Shown here: positions 33,556 through 45,010 of the stretch, one piece after another | Position numbering within the stretch: the stretch's first letter is position 1 | Layout: each line of letters begins with the position of its first letter | Source: Tenodera sinensis | Taxonomy: Eukaryota > Arthropoda > Insecta > Mantodea > Mantidae | Direction: 5' to 3' | Assembly (NCBI GenBank): GCA_030765045.1 | Contig: CM060972.1 | Span: 60,923,773-60,987,772 of the forward strand | Length of the DNA stretch: 64,000 nucleotides | Position numbers and translations under genes: made by a program | Notes under the pieces: generated by a model | Databases searched by the model: none | The model's input: only the letters and a program-made list of their open reading frames with translations | Told to the model about the DNA's origin: nothing

Positions 33556-34059
33556 TCGAGCAGCCGTTATCGGAATCCAAAAATTAAAATAACGCTTTTT
33601 CTTAACACTGTAAACAAAATGCAAGTATGGACGGTTTGGTTATTTGTTCGAATAAAACCCTTGACAAAAAAATTGAAATATAAGAATAATGCTTACCCGT
33701 AGAACCTGGATGAAATCGTAAAGTTTGCCATTGCTGATCGTGCTAACAGCATCTGTGTCGAGATGTACACCAAGTGACGCAATGTCTTGTGATCGAGTTT
33801 GGCGATGCATAGTTGATGAAGATAGCTCACGTGGGGTCATCATATAAACAATAATAGTGAATGCTGACCTGCTGGTTGGAGGCAACGATCTTGCTAATAA
33901 GACTGGTGTCAACTTATCGCAGCTATCTGGGCTACATCCACCGCGTCTAGTTACCGTCTGAACCTTTCTCACATGACGCAGGTTCGAAGCTCCATAGGAA
34001 AGCAGTCAAATTGCTTATGGTAGGGTTTAGACTTTTTTTGTGGAGGTTAACAACGTGCT

Positions 34060-34200
34060 CAGGGGCTGACCTCGTATCCATGTCGGTAGAGCACCTGCTT
34101 GCTGCGCAAAGAGTCCCGGGTTCGATTTCCGGCTGGAAGGGTGGGAATGTTTCTTTAACTAGGATTATTCCCGATCCTTCCTAGAGTCTGGAAGTATGAA
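34060..34200 (+). repeat. tRNA-derived SINE
   Basis: ATCCATGTCGGTAGAGCACC (A-box region) is followed by GTCCCGGGTTCGATTTCCGG (B-box) and a short body. Boundaries and target duplication could not be set. Confidence 0.55.
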
Positions 34201-34545
34201 TGCAATTTAATGTAATAAGTTAATACAAAATAATAGAAACCCTAAGTTTAAAACCACCGTTGTGAGTGAACACCATTACTGTTGAGCAATTGTTCCAAAG
34301 CCGTCGATATGACCTTCGTTGTTAGAAATGACATAAATGAAACGTTAAAAAACATGCTTAGGATAATATTAAACCACGTAAATTGCGGTGCACCCCTGGC
34401 TTAATTCTGCGGATATATTAAAGCTCTTGTCTACAGCTTCTATTGCTACCTTATTAATAGTAGAGTAAGTAGTATATTCCATCAGAAATGTAATATCGAC
34501 TAATATTTCATATCATTTCCGTAAATATGAAAGGATTTTTCGTCC

Positions 34546-34677
<132 letters not shown>

Positions 34678-35254
34678 GGTGGTGAGAAATTACCTTGTGA
34701 ATGGCATGTTGCAAAGCTGTTTCCATATACTTGCTGTTCGTCTGCAGCAGCAAGTTCGTTTTCCGCAAAATATAAACCACAGTAACGTTCTGAATATAAC
34801 ACGAATCACTTCGCTAGATAAAATGCTGACAAAGAATCACATCAGTGCATGCGTGTGAAAACGCGCGTAAATTTCCAGCGAAACCGTAGCCGTTGCAACC
34901 CGATGACATGTGTCTGAAGATAAATGTATTCTTATAGGGTAGTTAAATTATATTCGAACCCCTCTCGCGGCCCCTCTCTACTGCACGAGACAGCCGGCAG
35001 TCACCGAGGAATTTACGCCGGCAGAGGCGGACTAAAATCCTTACCTTATAATAGATGCTGGAAATGTTAGCATTTTGCTCTCAAACAGGCAACATATCTC
35101 ATGTAAATATTCTCGCTCACTCTCTGAAACTCAGCTGTAGGAATTATTGTGCGTTCTTCCACAATGTTTCTCTAAATTCTTGTAATGTGCGAGGATTGGA
35201 ACGCTACACTTCGTCTTTTTAAGAACCTCATAAATAAAAATTACAACTCGTTAG

Positions 35255-35630
35255 TTCAGGAGAACGAAGGGCCACAAATCAACACTAATTATTCTGTCAT
35301 CAAACACCTCTCTTACTGCTTTAATGGTACGGCAGCCAAACGTGCTGTTGCAGCATCTTGCTAGAACCAACCATGCGATTTCTCTTCTTCTGTCAAGCGA
35401 TTGAAAAATGGCCCCACAATTAACCTGTGACATCGCTCTGCATTTATTGTTTCATCAAAGAATATGGACCCTATTATTCTTCTAGCACTTACAGCACACC
35501 ACACTCCAATTTTCTGATCATAATGAGGCATTTCATCTAGTAGCACAGGTTTTTCTGAAGCCCAGTAGTGACTTGAGTATTCACAAACCAGCTAGATGAA
35601 ACCAAGATTCATCAGTGAAAAACAAAAGCT
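35255..35630 (-). pseudogene. Tc1/mariner-like transposase DDE-domain relic
   Basis: The minus-strand frame at 35361-35546 reads MPHYDQKIGVWCAVSARRII, then FFDETINAERCHRLIVGPFF and RLTEEEKSHGWF. It corresponds to the central catalytic region of insect mariner-like transposases (LHD.KIGVWCA.S..RIIGPIFF). A stop at the GWF*QDAATAR position disrupts the second Asp motif. The first-Asp motif (TDESWFHLAGFVN) is readable in another frame near 35600. The copy is inactive. The same protein family occurs at 39640-40430. Confidence 0.65.
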
Positions 35631-37765
35631 GTTTGTCAATGAAGCCCCTTTCTACGGATTGCGCGGTAGTCATGCAAATTGTCTATTGATGGGACTCGAG
35701 GAAGTAAGGCATTTTTGTAACTGACACTCTCCAAGCAAGTGTCAATCACAAGGTAATTTCTCATCGAACGCAGGAATATCGCCCGGACTGAGCGAAAATG
35801 CAGCTCTAAGGGGTAAAGGAAAGGATTTACCTTTAAGAGGGTGGATGTAAATGACATGAATTTTGATTGTATAACACATGAATAGCTATTGAGAGGGCTT
35901 TAACATTTAGTTTTCATTAATTTATTCTTTACTTCATATGGAGCACTATACATTGTAGTTCCATATACTTCCAATGTTAATTCATGAGTACTGATGTACA
36001 AGAGAGCACGCAGGTTTTCATCTGTCAATGGCGATCTGCTTTTAGATTTTAGATTTTACAATCTTCAGTTTAGCAAACAATTGCCCACACATATACAGGG
36101 TGGAAGTGAAATGATCCGTCAGGTTTAACAGCGAATTTCTCATGTTGTGAATAACAAGAAAGTCTAATATCAAAATGTTGCAAAGTTTATAGTTTTCTAG
36201 AAAAAATATTTTTATCAAAATGGCTCAATTATTATTGATATATTATTGGTTCTTGATTTAGGTCTATATTCATAGAAAATTGAATAAACTACAACTTTTT
36301 CCTTTGGCGTATGTAGCAGTTTTTTTGTATAGCACTTATGATATACGAAATATATCAAAGTTACAAAATCCATTAATAGCAAAGGGTTAAGAATATGTAC
36401 CACAGGTGAAGGGATGCCAAAAAGGCACTACCGAGGATCATTAGCGAACGTCCCAAACATTAAGTTAAGGTAAACGAGATACAATTAGTTTGGCAAGGTC
36501 TTCAACATAAAGAAAAGGAGCCTGCTATTGTATTTTTACAAAGTATCGGAAACCCGAGGGGTTTCGCCAGAGGGCAAAGTCTTGACTTAATGAAGTGAGG
36601 GCCATTATGGATGTTTGGGAAGCTAAAAGGAGAATGACTGAGGCACAGTAGGAGACAGGCATCGTTACGAGGGAGAGATACATGTAAGCAACACGGTGAA
36701 AGTTCGTTCCAACGGTTACGTTAGACTACATATTTTATTCTATTTAAAATTGTTCAGCAAAGCTTAAATGTGTAAAAAGAAAACAAATAAAGAGTTCTAA
36801 CAAAACTACAATATCGGTCTCTGTAACCACCACGGATACCCGAGATTAAGACTCATGTGTGAGCAGCCGTAGGCACCCATAATAAGAAGCAGTCAATCGA
36901 GTGATATAAAATGCTTCACGTATTTCAATAGATTCAACGGTTTTTGTGTAAATTAAATTTATAAGAACCCACAATTTGTTGCCTTTTTGTTGTAATAAAT
37001 TTTGAGATCATCGGGGGAAAAATGACTAAGCTAATTTTATCAATGCAACGGAATCTTTTGACGTAAGAAAGTATGGGGTGCCTTACATCACATGTTATAA
37101 ATAATTCATTGGTAGCTATGTATAACAGTAAAGTTATAAAAATATTATAAAAAGTACACCACGCTTGTTTACAGTAAAATGTATTATTTGTTAATATAAC
37201 TTAATTTTTACTTTAAACATTAATTTTTATTAATTATAATGAACCAGTGAATTTTTTGTCCTGTACAAAAAAATAAATAAAAAAGAAAAAGTAGTCACTC
37301 AAATCCAGTAGAAATGTCTTCTTCAGTAAAGGAAATATGAAGATCTAAAAAGGCGGGACGGAGGAGTGATTTTCAGGCTCTACGTAGGTATACCCCATTT
37401 TAAAATGCAGATAAGCAAATGCAAGGATTCGAATGCGTTGGCTAAAACGTATGTTTTCATTACACCATAAAATATAACATTTACTCTCTAATACATGAAG
37501 GTACTTTAAAACACAAAGTATACAAAATGTCATATTGACTTAAAATTGTCCTAGTTGTGAATTGTCTTGGTTCATCAGATGTTTTCCAAGTGCCAAAGGA
37601 GGAGTGAATTTGGTGGATATGGTAAAGTATTCAAAAAGAGGAATAATTACAGTCTAATGCAGTCAGCAAGAATACGTTTGATAGTGAGGGAATGGTCGAA
37701 ATCGGAAATTAACACATGCAAAAATACAATTTTCTTATGCATTGCTTAATGTGCTTATAACTATA
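35631..37765. other. Unrecognised stretch
   Basis: The first 230 bp may belong to the adjacent transposon relic. At about 36097 CAGGGTGGAAGTGAAATGAT resembles a DNA-transposon end without an identified partner. The rest is very AT-rich and featureless to me. Confidence 0.3.
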
Positions 37766-37769
37766 AGCA

Positions 37770-38622
37770 GTATCAGAAGGAAGTAGTGTATTCCACCCAA
37801 AAATTCGATGTCAAGATTTCACCGGAAATGTTTTGAGACCCCCTGAATAAAAAAAAGCATTTTTAGAAAAAAGGTGTGTGTGTGTGTGTGTGTTTGTGTT
37901 TGTGTTTGTGTGTCAGTCCGGGTACAGCGTAACTCAAAAACGAAAAGTAGGTTAAAAACCAAAGTTAGTATTTAAGTTTGTCTTTCAACGATGCGACACA
38001 ATGTTTTTGAAGAAAATAGCCTCACCTTAAACTACCCTTTACATGGAAATTTTTTTGAAAATTTTGATTTCCCTGAAAATGGCTCTGACGATTCTGATTA
38101 AAATGCCACATGTTTGAGATATTTTTATGACAAATGAAATGCATATCTTGAATTTTCTGGCTATAGCCCCTGAAGTCGTGTTTACTCTGGACGACTTTTG
38201 CATAACTGGTAAACCGTTAGAGATAGACCAAATCTTACTATGCAAAAAATGTAGATCTTGCTAAAATACACAATTTATGTCTAAATAAATTTTCTTGTAG
38301 GGTGAACCATTTCGAAGATATTCCTTGTTATGTGTGTGAATTTCGGAAAACTTAAAACTTTCGTGAAATGGAACATCGTTGTTCATTTTTTATACGTTAA
38401 GTGTGCAGAGAGAACGGAATCTCAGAGCTTTAAAACATTTGACTATCGCACAAAGCCTACTGTATTCCTATTCCCCTTGCACCTACAAGGAAATAAGCAA
38501 TAAGATAATTTGTACAAATGTGTATCTCAACTAACACGAAGAAGATATAGGAATAAGAGTTTGTAAGAATGGTTAGCACAAGAGTAGAGAAAGTCATGTG
38601 AGTGCAACACATCAGATTTTTC
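37770..38622 (+). repeat. R09 repeat, near full-length copy
   Basis: Plus-orientation copy closely matching 7289-8195, from GTATTCCACCCAAAAATTCG to AGTAGAGAAAGT (38583-38594) plus the 3' flank. The left 12-mer is lost. Its microsatellite site is GT with GTTT interruptions at 37874-37913. Confidence 0.8.
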
Positions 38623-38859
38623 TATTCAAATTGTTAACATTTTCTATTTCGCTAGCTTTTGAGTAGGATTGCTTTCATGTGGTCATGGCCTGTAACAGTT
38701 CCGTTATCTGCCGACCTTGAACCTGACTTGATAGCCAAACAGGTGCCCCATCCATGCCTCGTACTACCAACATGCCAATTTTATATTAATTCCTTAATTT
38801 AAACAGAAATTAACAGCTTCCAAGGAAAACAAACGTATGCTATGTAACTTTCACACAAC

Positions 38860-39290
38860 TTTCTCTACTCACGCTCCTACAAACTTCTCTTACAAAATCC
38901 TACTATGTGTTAATCGAGATAAACGTTTGTAAAACGTTGCATGTAGAGATAGAGACTGGAGTAAAATCTTTAAACTGCGGCCCACTATATGCTGACTTTA
39001 AAATTCTGTATTCTTTCCATGACCATGAGAAACATACGAGTGGCGACTTAGTACTTCAAAAAAGTATACACTATTTGAAAATGTAAGCCTATAGCAAAGA
39101 ATATGTTGGAAATGGTTTATTTGGCAAACATTGGCGTTTTAGCAAGAGACACATTTTTGTGTAGTAGTTTTCTTGTGATAGGGTTTACCAGATATGCAAA
39201 AGACGGCAAAATTCATCTAAAATTAACAGGGCTACAACGACTTACCATTTGAGGAAAACATATATTTGAAAATACAAACCAATGACAAGG
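38860..39290 (-). repeat. R09 repeat, strongly diverged
   Basis: Minus-orientation traces: ACTTTCTCTACTCACGCTCC at the start, then AGAATATGTTGGAAATGGTT and TTTACCAGATATGCAAAAGA. The 5' half is not recognisable. Confidence 0.45.
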
Positions 39291-39299
39291 AACTGTACA

Positions 39300-39600
39300 G
39301 ACCATAATATAGAAAAAGAAGTACCATCACTCAGCGATGTCCAACGTTTGCGGAAGAGGGGAGTTTGCGTTTACCTCCTGCCACTGTACCAGGACTTTGC
39401 CTCTTTTTAACCCACAACCGTGCATTGTGTTACAGTGGCGGTTTTGTTATTTGTACGTTGCGTTTGATGTACGAAAGCACGTTAAAATCTTTTGCACTTC
39501 ATATCTGTTCATTAGCCAAAATTGGTTGTATGAGCTGTTGCAGAGTCTTGCTGAAAAAAGGCAAACTCACGCTCCCTGTGGGTTAATTATCTAAAAATAT
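39300..39600 (+). repeat. Repeat family D, plus copy
   Basis: Homologous to the reverse strand at 17290-17475. The frame at 39337-39594 shares TRTLPLFN, CIVLQWR and YVAFDVRKH with its counterpart. The function is unknown and it might be a piece of a larger element. Confidence 0.5.
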
Positions 39601-39639
39601 AGGTTAAAATTGTATTCACATATGTACGGGCGTCAGATG

Positions 39640-40430
39640 TTGACTCGAAAAAAGAGGGCCTATTACTTTTTCTCCGCTAATGGCGCACCATACACCAATG
39701 TTTTTGTCGTGAAGGGGTATTTCATGAACAGTATTAGGTTTCTCGGAGCTCCAATAACTTATTTTCTGTACACACATCTATGAAGGTGGACCAAGCCTTG
39801 TCCATGAAAAATGTTAAATGTGGGTCATTTTCACCATTGCATACTATTGAGAGTCCACTCATAAAATGTGCGCCTAATTACAGGATCACCTAGTTGAAGA
39901 GCATCTCTCAGTTATTTTATATGGTTTTAACTTCAGCAATTTTGTAGCTCTTTGCAAAGACCCATAAGAAATACCTCCCTGTTGTGAAAGACGCCTAAGT
40001 GGTTTTTGGGGAGAATTCTCCAAACGATGACCGATGTTGTCTAATGTTTCTTCGGTAAGAACCGTACGCCGTCTTTTAAATTCCTAAGTCTGAACACTTT
40101 CTGTGGCCTGAAATTTATTGTAAAGTTGTACAGCCTGAAACTTTTACACCTGGAAATCTTTCTGCAAATCGCACTTTCACTTGGCGAGCTGACTGAGTTA
40201 ACACATACGAATCACGCCGTGTAGTAAAAAACAAATGCTGAGCCATAATGCACTTTGTGACTAAGTACAGAAAAAAGTAATAAAGCACACTGGTAATAAA
40301 TTAACTACACGATATCAACGTCAGCTCAATACAGCACTTTCAGAGCAGAGAAAAACAACTCATCTGTATGATCTTGTGTACATCAGCTGCCGTTACCGTG
40401 TTTCCGTTTGCTCAGTGGAAAAACACCGCG
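39640..40430 (-). pseudogene. Tc1/mariner-like transposase, decayed, nearly whole
   Basis: On the minus strand, in transcription order: a leader shared with 19950-20160; then helix-turn-helix codons (40065-40200: SSPSESAICRKISR-type region complementary to the 20167 frame, with frameshifts); then FMDKAWSTFIDV with the first Asp; then EKPNTVHEIPLHDKNIGVWC and AISGEKVIGPLF at about 39640-39760. It therefore contains both the DNA-binding and central catalytic parts of the family seen truncated at 19950-20350 and 35255-35630. Multiple indels make it inactive. Confidence 0.6.
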
Positions 40431-40504
40431 CAGCGGTTCCGATGTTTTTGGGTATCTCTGTACTATCCTAAAGGGAAATCTGACAAAAAGCTCTGATAGC
40501 TTGC

Positions 40505-41036
40505 ATCAATAAGACAAAGACCCTGAACATACAGCAGAAATTGTTCGTGTGTGGTTACTGTACCACACCACGTTCTCAAGTTTCCAGCACAGAGCATAGA
40601 CCTTAAGTATCTTTGGAGCACAATTGAAAGAATAAATATAAAATTCGGTATGAGGGCTCTGAAAGATGTCTACAGCAAGAATGGCAAACTGTTACATCAG
40701 AGTTCCAGAGACTACCACATAGCTGGCTCATTCCATGCCAAAGAGATTAACAGAAGTGATACACGAAGAGGAATACCTACAAAGTATTAACATTGTCATT
40801 ATATTTATGTAAATTGTCATTTTCTTTAAGTGTATGAATCCTTTTTCCCCCACTGAAGCCAGCTGGTACATTTTTATTTACTTTTTCCGGAAGAATGACT
40901 TAGTTAATGCTTGTATACATATCGAATCGGGAAGAAATCCCATACCAAATAACATCTCTGGTTTTTATATTTAGTTCTAATAAATAAAGTTACTCTGCAT
41001 AAACAATGGTGCATGGATACTTTTTTTCCATGACTG
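40505..41036 (+). pseudogene. Tc1-like transposase 3' end with terminal repeat
   Basis: Plus-strand frames read DPEHTAEIVRVWLL (second Asp region), then PAQSIDLKYLWSTIERINIK and MPKRLTEVIHEE. This is the C-terminal third of a Tc1 transposase (PAQSPDLNPIENLW...IE). The right end reads, inward, CAGTCATGGAAAAAAAGTAT and is followed by TA (41037-41038), as in Tc1 elements. The 5' half is missing, so no left TIR is present. Confidence 0.7.
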
Positions 41037-41039
41037 TAC

Positions 41040-41615
41040 ATTTAATTTGCCATGAAAATGTCGTATGTTTTATACGACGTTTTAATCAATATCGTTAGTC
41101 GTTTATGAGAATGAAAAATGTTTCATGTAAAGCAAACGTGGCAAGTCGTGGAATGGCTTGAGCGATTACCAATGCAAGTTCGTCAGCGAGCTGCGCTCAG
41201 AGAGTACCAGTTGTCCAGACCTGATGTAAAGGGTAATTTGGGATACACCTCAACCGGTTCAACATTTTGGGAAGTGCCATATGCAAATGTGATCAAGCAG
41301 ATAAATTTTGAGAAAACATTTGTTAAATTGAAAAACTGAATACTGCGTAATTTATAGAATTGCATGTAGTGTTAATCTGTAACGGAGCATGCAGTATAAA
41401 TAAATGGGGAAAAAAAAAAAAAAAACTACACACACCACATAAACGTACATGCATGTAGGCGGGCGGGTAGGCAGGCAGGTACACACGCACGCAGGCAGAC
41501 AGACACACACACATAGGGATCTATTTCTATAATTTTTTCCTAGATTCAGGGAGTCTTTAGACACCGAGTTTTTGGGTGGAGTGCAGTGCTGCTTCTACTT
41601 GCTATAGGAAAGCAC

Positions 41616-41646
<31 letters not shown>

Positions 41647-41720
41647 TTTTTTAATTAAGGGGACCTCAAAACATCTTTTTGTACAATCCCAATATCAAGG
41701 CTTTGGGTGAAATTGGAATA
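41040..41720 (-). repeat. R09 fragments around a tRNA-like/CA-rich insert
   Basis: Minus-orientation R09 pieces at 41040-41130 (GACGTTTTAATCAATATCGT, ATGTTTCATGTAAAG) and 41530-41720 (TTTTTGGGTGGAGTGCAGTG, GGACCTCAAAACAT). Unrelated sequence and an A-rich/CA-rich tract (41405-41515) lie between them. A GA run is at 41616-41635. Confidence 0.45.
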
Positions 41721-42799
41721 GCTTCTCTGTCTACTAAGTACGTGTTGAAAAAAGCAGTAATCTATCGTAAGTACAAGTTACAATAAGTAAAACGTCACAT
41801 CTTTTATTTGTAATGTAAATGTTATTAAAATATATGCAACTTGTACATAATTGTTATCCATTCATGAAATGTAGCGTATTTACCGAATCCTTTTTTGCCA
41901 TAACAAGATTAATGAATAACTATTGAACGGTTGTTACTGCTTGAAATGGCATAATTAATGTGCACCGCCTGCCTAGAATCAACAGTATATTATACTTGTT
42001 TCGCTCTCCGACAGTCAAAGCAAATGCTAACCATTTATTGTAAGGCCCTTCCACTGTGCGTACAGCTGCTCTCAAGGACTAGGCCAAGGAAATGTTCTGG
42101 ATCCTTGAATATCACATGCAACATTCGCATTTGTAGGCCGCAGCTGATCGGAGAGTGAGAAGTGCGATTTGCTTAAAATAACGTGAACCAAACTACATGG
42201 GATAAGAAACTGTATAACCATTTGCGGATAGTCGTTCAAGAAGAAAGTGTTTTGTGTTTTACCGTATGAAAAAGTTCGTCTTGAGAACATCAAGTATTGA
42301 TAATTTAACTCAAAGAAGCCAAAAGTAAAATGTACCAGGACACGGTAAGTTAATGCAACTGCATTATTTATTATGCACGTGTTCTGACAGAGAGAATGGC
42401 TAGCACCTGGTGATTCCAACTTGGCTGTTAGAAAACTATTGCTGCCACAGGGTTATAATTGAAATTTGATGTCTACCTACCAGTTTGCTCTGTAGGTACG
42501 TAAAATTAAAAGGTTGTATCGTTCAGAAAAGCTGAAAATTAGAAGGATTCAGTATTTAATTATAACACGTCGAAGACAACTGCACAATACGTGGCTAAGA
42601 TCTGCTAGTGTTTACCATATGCAACAGTTACACATGAGAATTACTTGCTTCCCAAGTTTAATGCATATTTATACAAGTGTATCAGCAAACCCACAGTTCC
42701 ACTGGCATATTTGCGGGGATTCTGCTGTCTATGCTCCTCACTACAATACCTCTTCCCCTCCAGACATCCTTCATTTCCTCTCTTCTTGTCACCTTCTAA

Positions 42800-42855
<56 letters not shown>

Positions 42856-43600
42856 ATGTCCTTTGTGCAATATACATGTTATGTGAAGTTTTGTAAACCG
42901 TACTGCAATTCATGAGTTGTAATAAAAATTAAAGTGTATTACTCGGGACATTCAGCAACGCGCATGGAATGGTGGTGCTGTCATGTTTATGTACGTACTC
43001 TGTACACCGGATAGGCAGAGAACGCGTAATTGTCGGTTGGCTGCAAATAAACCCAATGCTATCTGTCCTGGGTAGTAAGTGAAAGGTTTAACAGTACACT
43101 GCGATCGGAACTATAATTTATGGCAAGTGGTCTACGTACAAGGAATAACAGTAAAGAAAAATCTTCATTATTTTTTAATCATCCTATGGAATTTTTATTT
43201 TTTTAATCGAGTAATAAGTGATACATTCGGAATTTTTTCTTTTTGCGCATCATTAGGACCGCAATTACTTGGGATAAGTAATTAAAATAAAACGTAGCAT
43301 ATTTTTTAATTAGACATAAGTTTCATAACAACCATTCTTGCCTGATTAGATAACATGCAGGTACAAACATTTAAAATATGGTATTTTTTACTTTAAGATA
43401 GCCCATGATACATATTGGTATACTTTGTTCATAATAGTAGAAAATTACCAGAAAGTTTTTGGCTATAGTTTTATTAATATAGTTTCAGTCGTAGAGAAAT
43501 TTAGTGCATGTAAATATTTTCAGTGAATCGCAGCGTAGAACAAATTACATCATTGCGAAGTTCTCTCAGCAAGCTGGAGAAATTTGCGGAAAGAAGATAT
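41721..43600. other. Unrecognised stretch upstream of the internal cwo promoter
   Basis: No known element was identified apart from a (CT)n tract at 42800-42853, about 27 CT units. Several longer frames here are low-complexity or span the CT tract and are not credible genes. Confidence 0.35.
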
Positions 43601-43618
43601 TCTGACTTAAAAGTTTAC

Positions 43619-43754
43619 AACGTGCACTATATTTACGAGCTGTTGTTTTCTCATTGTATCCGAAACTCGGTTCGATATCAAGCTGAGATTGTTTATGTTA
43701 AGAGTTGGACAACGTGTGACTTGGCGACAACGTGAGGTGTGATGCTACAACGTG
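43619..43754 (+). promoter_or_regulatory. Cluster of four AACGTG (E'-box) motifs
   Basis: AACGTG, the reverse complement of the circadian E'-box CACGTT, occurs at 43619-43624, 43711-43716, 43729-43734 and 43749-43754. The last three each sit in a CAACGTG context at 18- and 20-bp spacing, about 95-140 bp upstream of the predicted start site. CLK/CYC and CWO itself bind E-box-like sites in insects. Use of these particular sites is inference. Confidence 0.5.
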
Positions 43755-43777
43755 AGAGTCGCGCGCCGCTAGCGGAT

Positions 43778-43785
43778 GGGCGGGG
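43778..43785 (+). promoter_or_regulatory. GC-box (GGGCGGGG)
   Basis: A consensus Sp/KLF-type GC-box about 60-70 bp upstream of the predicted start site, in a GC-rich patch unusual for this region. Confidence 0.4.
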
Positions 43786-43813
43786 AGAGGGGTTAAGCCG
43801 ACTGTTTTTTATT

Positions 43814-43850
43814 TATATAAGCTCGAGGGACTTTCCTCGGGCCGATCAGT
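43814..43850 (+). promoter_or_regulatory. Core promoter: TATA box plus initiator
   Basis: TATATAAG at 43814-43821 and the arthropod initiator TCAGT at 43846-43850 (A at 43848) have the canonical spacing of about 30 bp. The first ATG downstream (43869) has A at -3 and G at +4 and opens the alternative cwo exon, so the parts are in logical order. Transcription has not been shown. Confidence 0.65.
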
Positions 43851-43868
43851 CTGTGCAGTGAATCTAAG

Positions 43869-43985
43869 ATGGTAACACACAACGCGACAGTTCTGGAACA
43901 ACATTTACTTTTGGCAGGCGAATCGCCAGTCACTACAGATCACCATCATCACCATCAACGTCGTCGACGTCCCATGAACAAGGAG
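43869..43985 (+). CDS. cwo: Alternative first coding exon of cwo
   Basis: From ATG at 43869, 39 codons run without a stop to a good donor (AAGGAG/GTGAGA). The peptide starts MVTHNATVLEQHLLL and ends DHHHHHQRRRRPMNKE, so the bHLH would be preceded by His-rich and Arg-rich stretches instead of the EDDEYGSYHKKKVSR linker. It ends in phase 0, exactly as the bHLH exon requires, over an intron of only 166 nt. With the TATA/initiator 20-50 bp upstream, it looks like an internal-promoter first exon. Whether transcripts use it is untested, and this N-terminus is not one I recognise from other species. Confidence 0.7.
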
Positions 43986-43989
43986 GTGA

Positions 43990-44046
43990 GAGATAGAGAG
44001 AGAGAATGAGTGAGTGTAAGTTTGTGAGTGAGAGAGCGAGTCGTGT
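43990..44046 (+). repeat. (GA)-rich tract in the short intron
   Basis: GAGA/GAGTGA-rich sequence just after the donor of the alternative first exon. GAGAG motifs are GAGA-factor-type sites in insects; functional relevance is speculative. Confidence 0.4.
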
Positions 44047-44053
44047 GTGTCCG

Positions 44054-44059
44054 CACGTG
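44054..44059. promoter_or_regulatory. Canonical E-box CACGTG in the 166-nt intron
   Basis: A perfect palindromic CACGTG about 205 bp downstream of the predicted start site. This is the core site for CLK/CYC and for bHLH-Orange repressors such as CWO, so it fits a feedback element. A six-base match can also occur by chance. Confidence 0.45.
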
Positions 44060-44151
44060 ATGGACACCTAACGTCCCCCTTTTCTGCTAAGTTGTGTGTG
44101 GTAAACGTGACCGGAGCTAGCCAGTCTCGTGACAAAGTCGTGTTGTTTCAG

Positions 44152-44341
44152 GATCCGATGTCTCACAGGATCATCGAAAAGCGGCGCAGGGATCGGATGA
44201 ACAACTGCCTGGCGGACCTATCCAGGCTCATCCCTGCCGAATACCTCAAGAAAGGCCGTGGCAGAATAGAGAAGACGGAGATTATAGAAATGGCCATCAA
44301 ACATATGAAACATCTGCAAGCGCATGCTTGCCGTCAGCTAG
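44152..44341 (+). CDS. cwo: cwo bHLH exon
   Basis: The acceptor GTTGTTTCAG opens an exon encoding DPMSHRIIEKRRRDRMNNCL, then ADLSRLIPAEYLKKGRGRIE and KTEIIEMAIKHMKHLQAHAC. This is a complete basic region, helix 1, loop and helix 2. The basic region has the E-K-R-R-R-D-R signature of E-box-binding bHLH-Orange proteins. The GRGRIEKTEIIEMAI segment is characteristic of insect clockwork orange rather than Hairy/E(spl) or DEC1. No WRPW-type ending is in view. CWO is a nuclear repressor that competes at E-boxes with CLK/CYC to sharpen circadian transcription. The exon ends phase 1 at CAGCTAG/GTCAGT and joins the Orange exon at 48481 to give QLESCELV. Confidence 0.93.
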
Positions 44342-44839
44342 GTCAGTGATATCTCTGCAGTTTAAGTTACCTGTGTGCTGTATCAACCAATAAAAATGGT
44401 GATATTGCATTTATAAAAATAACTCTTAGTATTTGGAGCACATTGTTTAGAATGTGAAAATAATTTGTCTATGTTGCAATAACAGTGACCTAGGTTCATT
44501 TGACGCATAAATGTCTCCCACGCAATGAAATAGCTGCAACGGGTAAATAAAAACAGTTGCGGCCAAGTTATGGAGGGTTTTGAGTATGCCTGGAAATTGG
44601 GGGGCTGTTATTGCTTACTTTTAGTGAACGGTTCTTCGGCACCCAGACTATCACAGCAGTGTCAGTGTATAAGTGCATAAATAATTTGTACATGTTTTTT
44701 GTTGTTTTTTTCTTTTTCTTCAAAATAAAAGCTGGTTAACTGCTTCAGTTTATTCTACGGGTAAAGCACAGTATTTTGACTTTCTATGAATTTCAGACAT
44801 CGTTTTATATACGTTTATAAGTGCTAGCGACTTTTTCAT
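44342..44839. other. cwo intron, no feature recognised
   Basis: First 0.5 kb of the 4.1-kb intron between the bHLH and Orange exons; AT-rich and without recognisable elements. Confidence 0.5.
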
Positions 44840-45010
44840 ATGACAGCTCCGCAGGAGCGGCGAATAAAATGGACAGAGATGCTCAAATGAGCTATGGATC
44901 TTTCTAACTAAAAGTAGCGCGACATTTATCTTACGTGGATAAGGGAAAACTCCGGAAAAAATTCAGACAAATCACCCTAATGAAATGTGCACTCCGGCGC
45001 TCTGGGCTAG
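44840..45010 (-). repeat. SINE family A, degraded copy
   Basis: Minus orientation; GATGCTCAAATGAGCTATGG, ACGTGGATAAGGGAAAACTC and CACCCTAATG correspond to the SINE A body at 21885-22118. The tRNA head is hardly recognisable. Confidence 0.5.

Noticed and set aside
42514..42915. 133- and 90-codon frames around 42.5-42.9 kb
   Set aside because: Both depend on the (CT)n/(GA)n tract; no protein motif outside it.
44047..44151. In-frame extension of the bHLH exon into the preceding intron
   Set aside because: It is open only by chance: a GA-rich intron tail lies upstream, a clear TTTCAG acceptor is at 44151, and no good start codon exists in frame.
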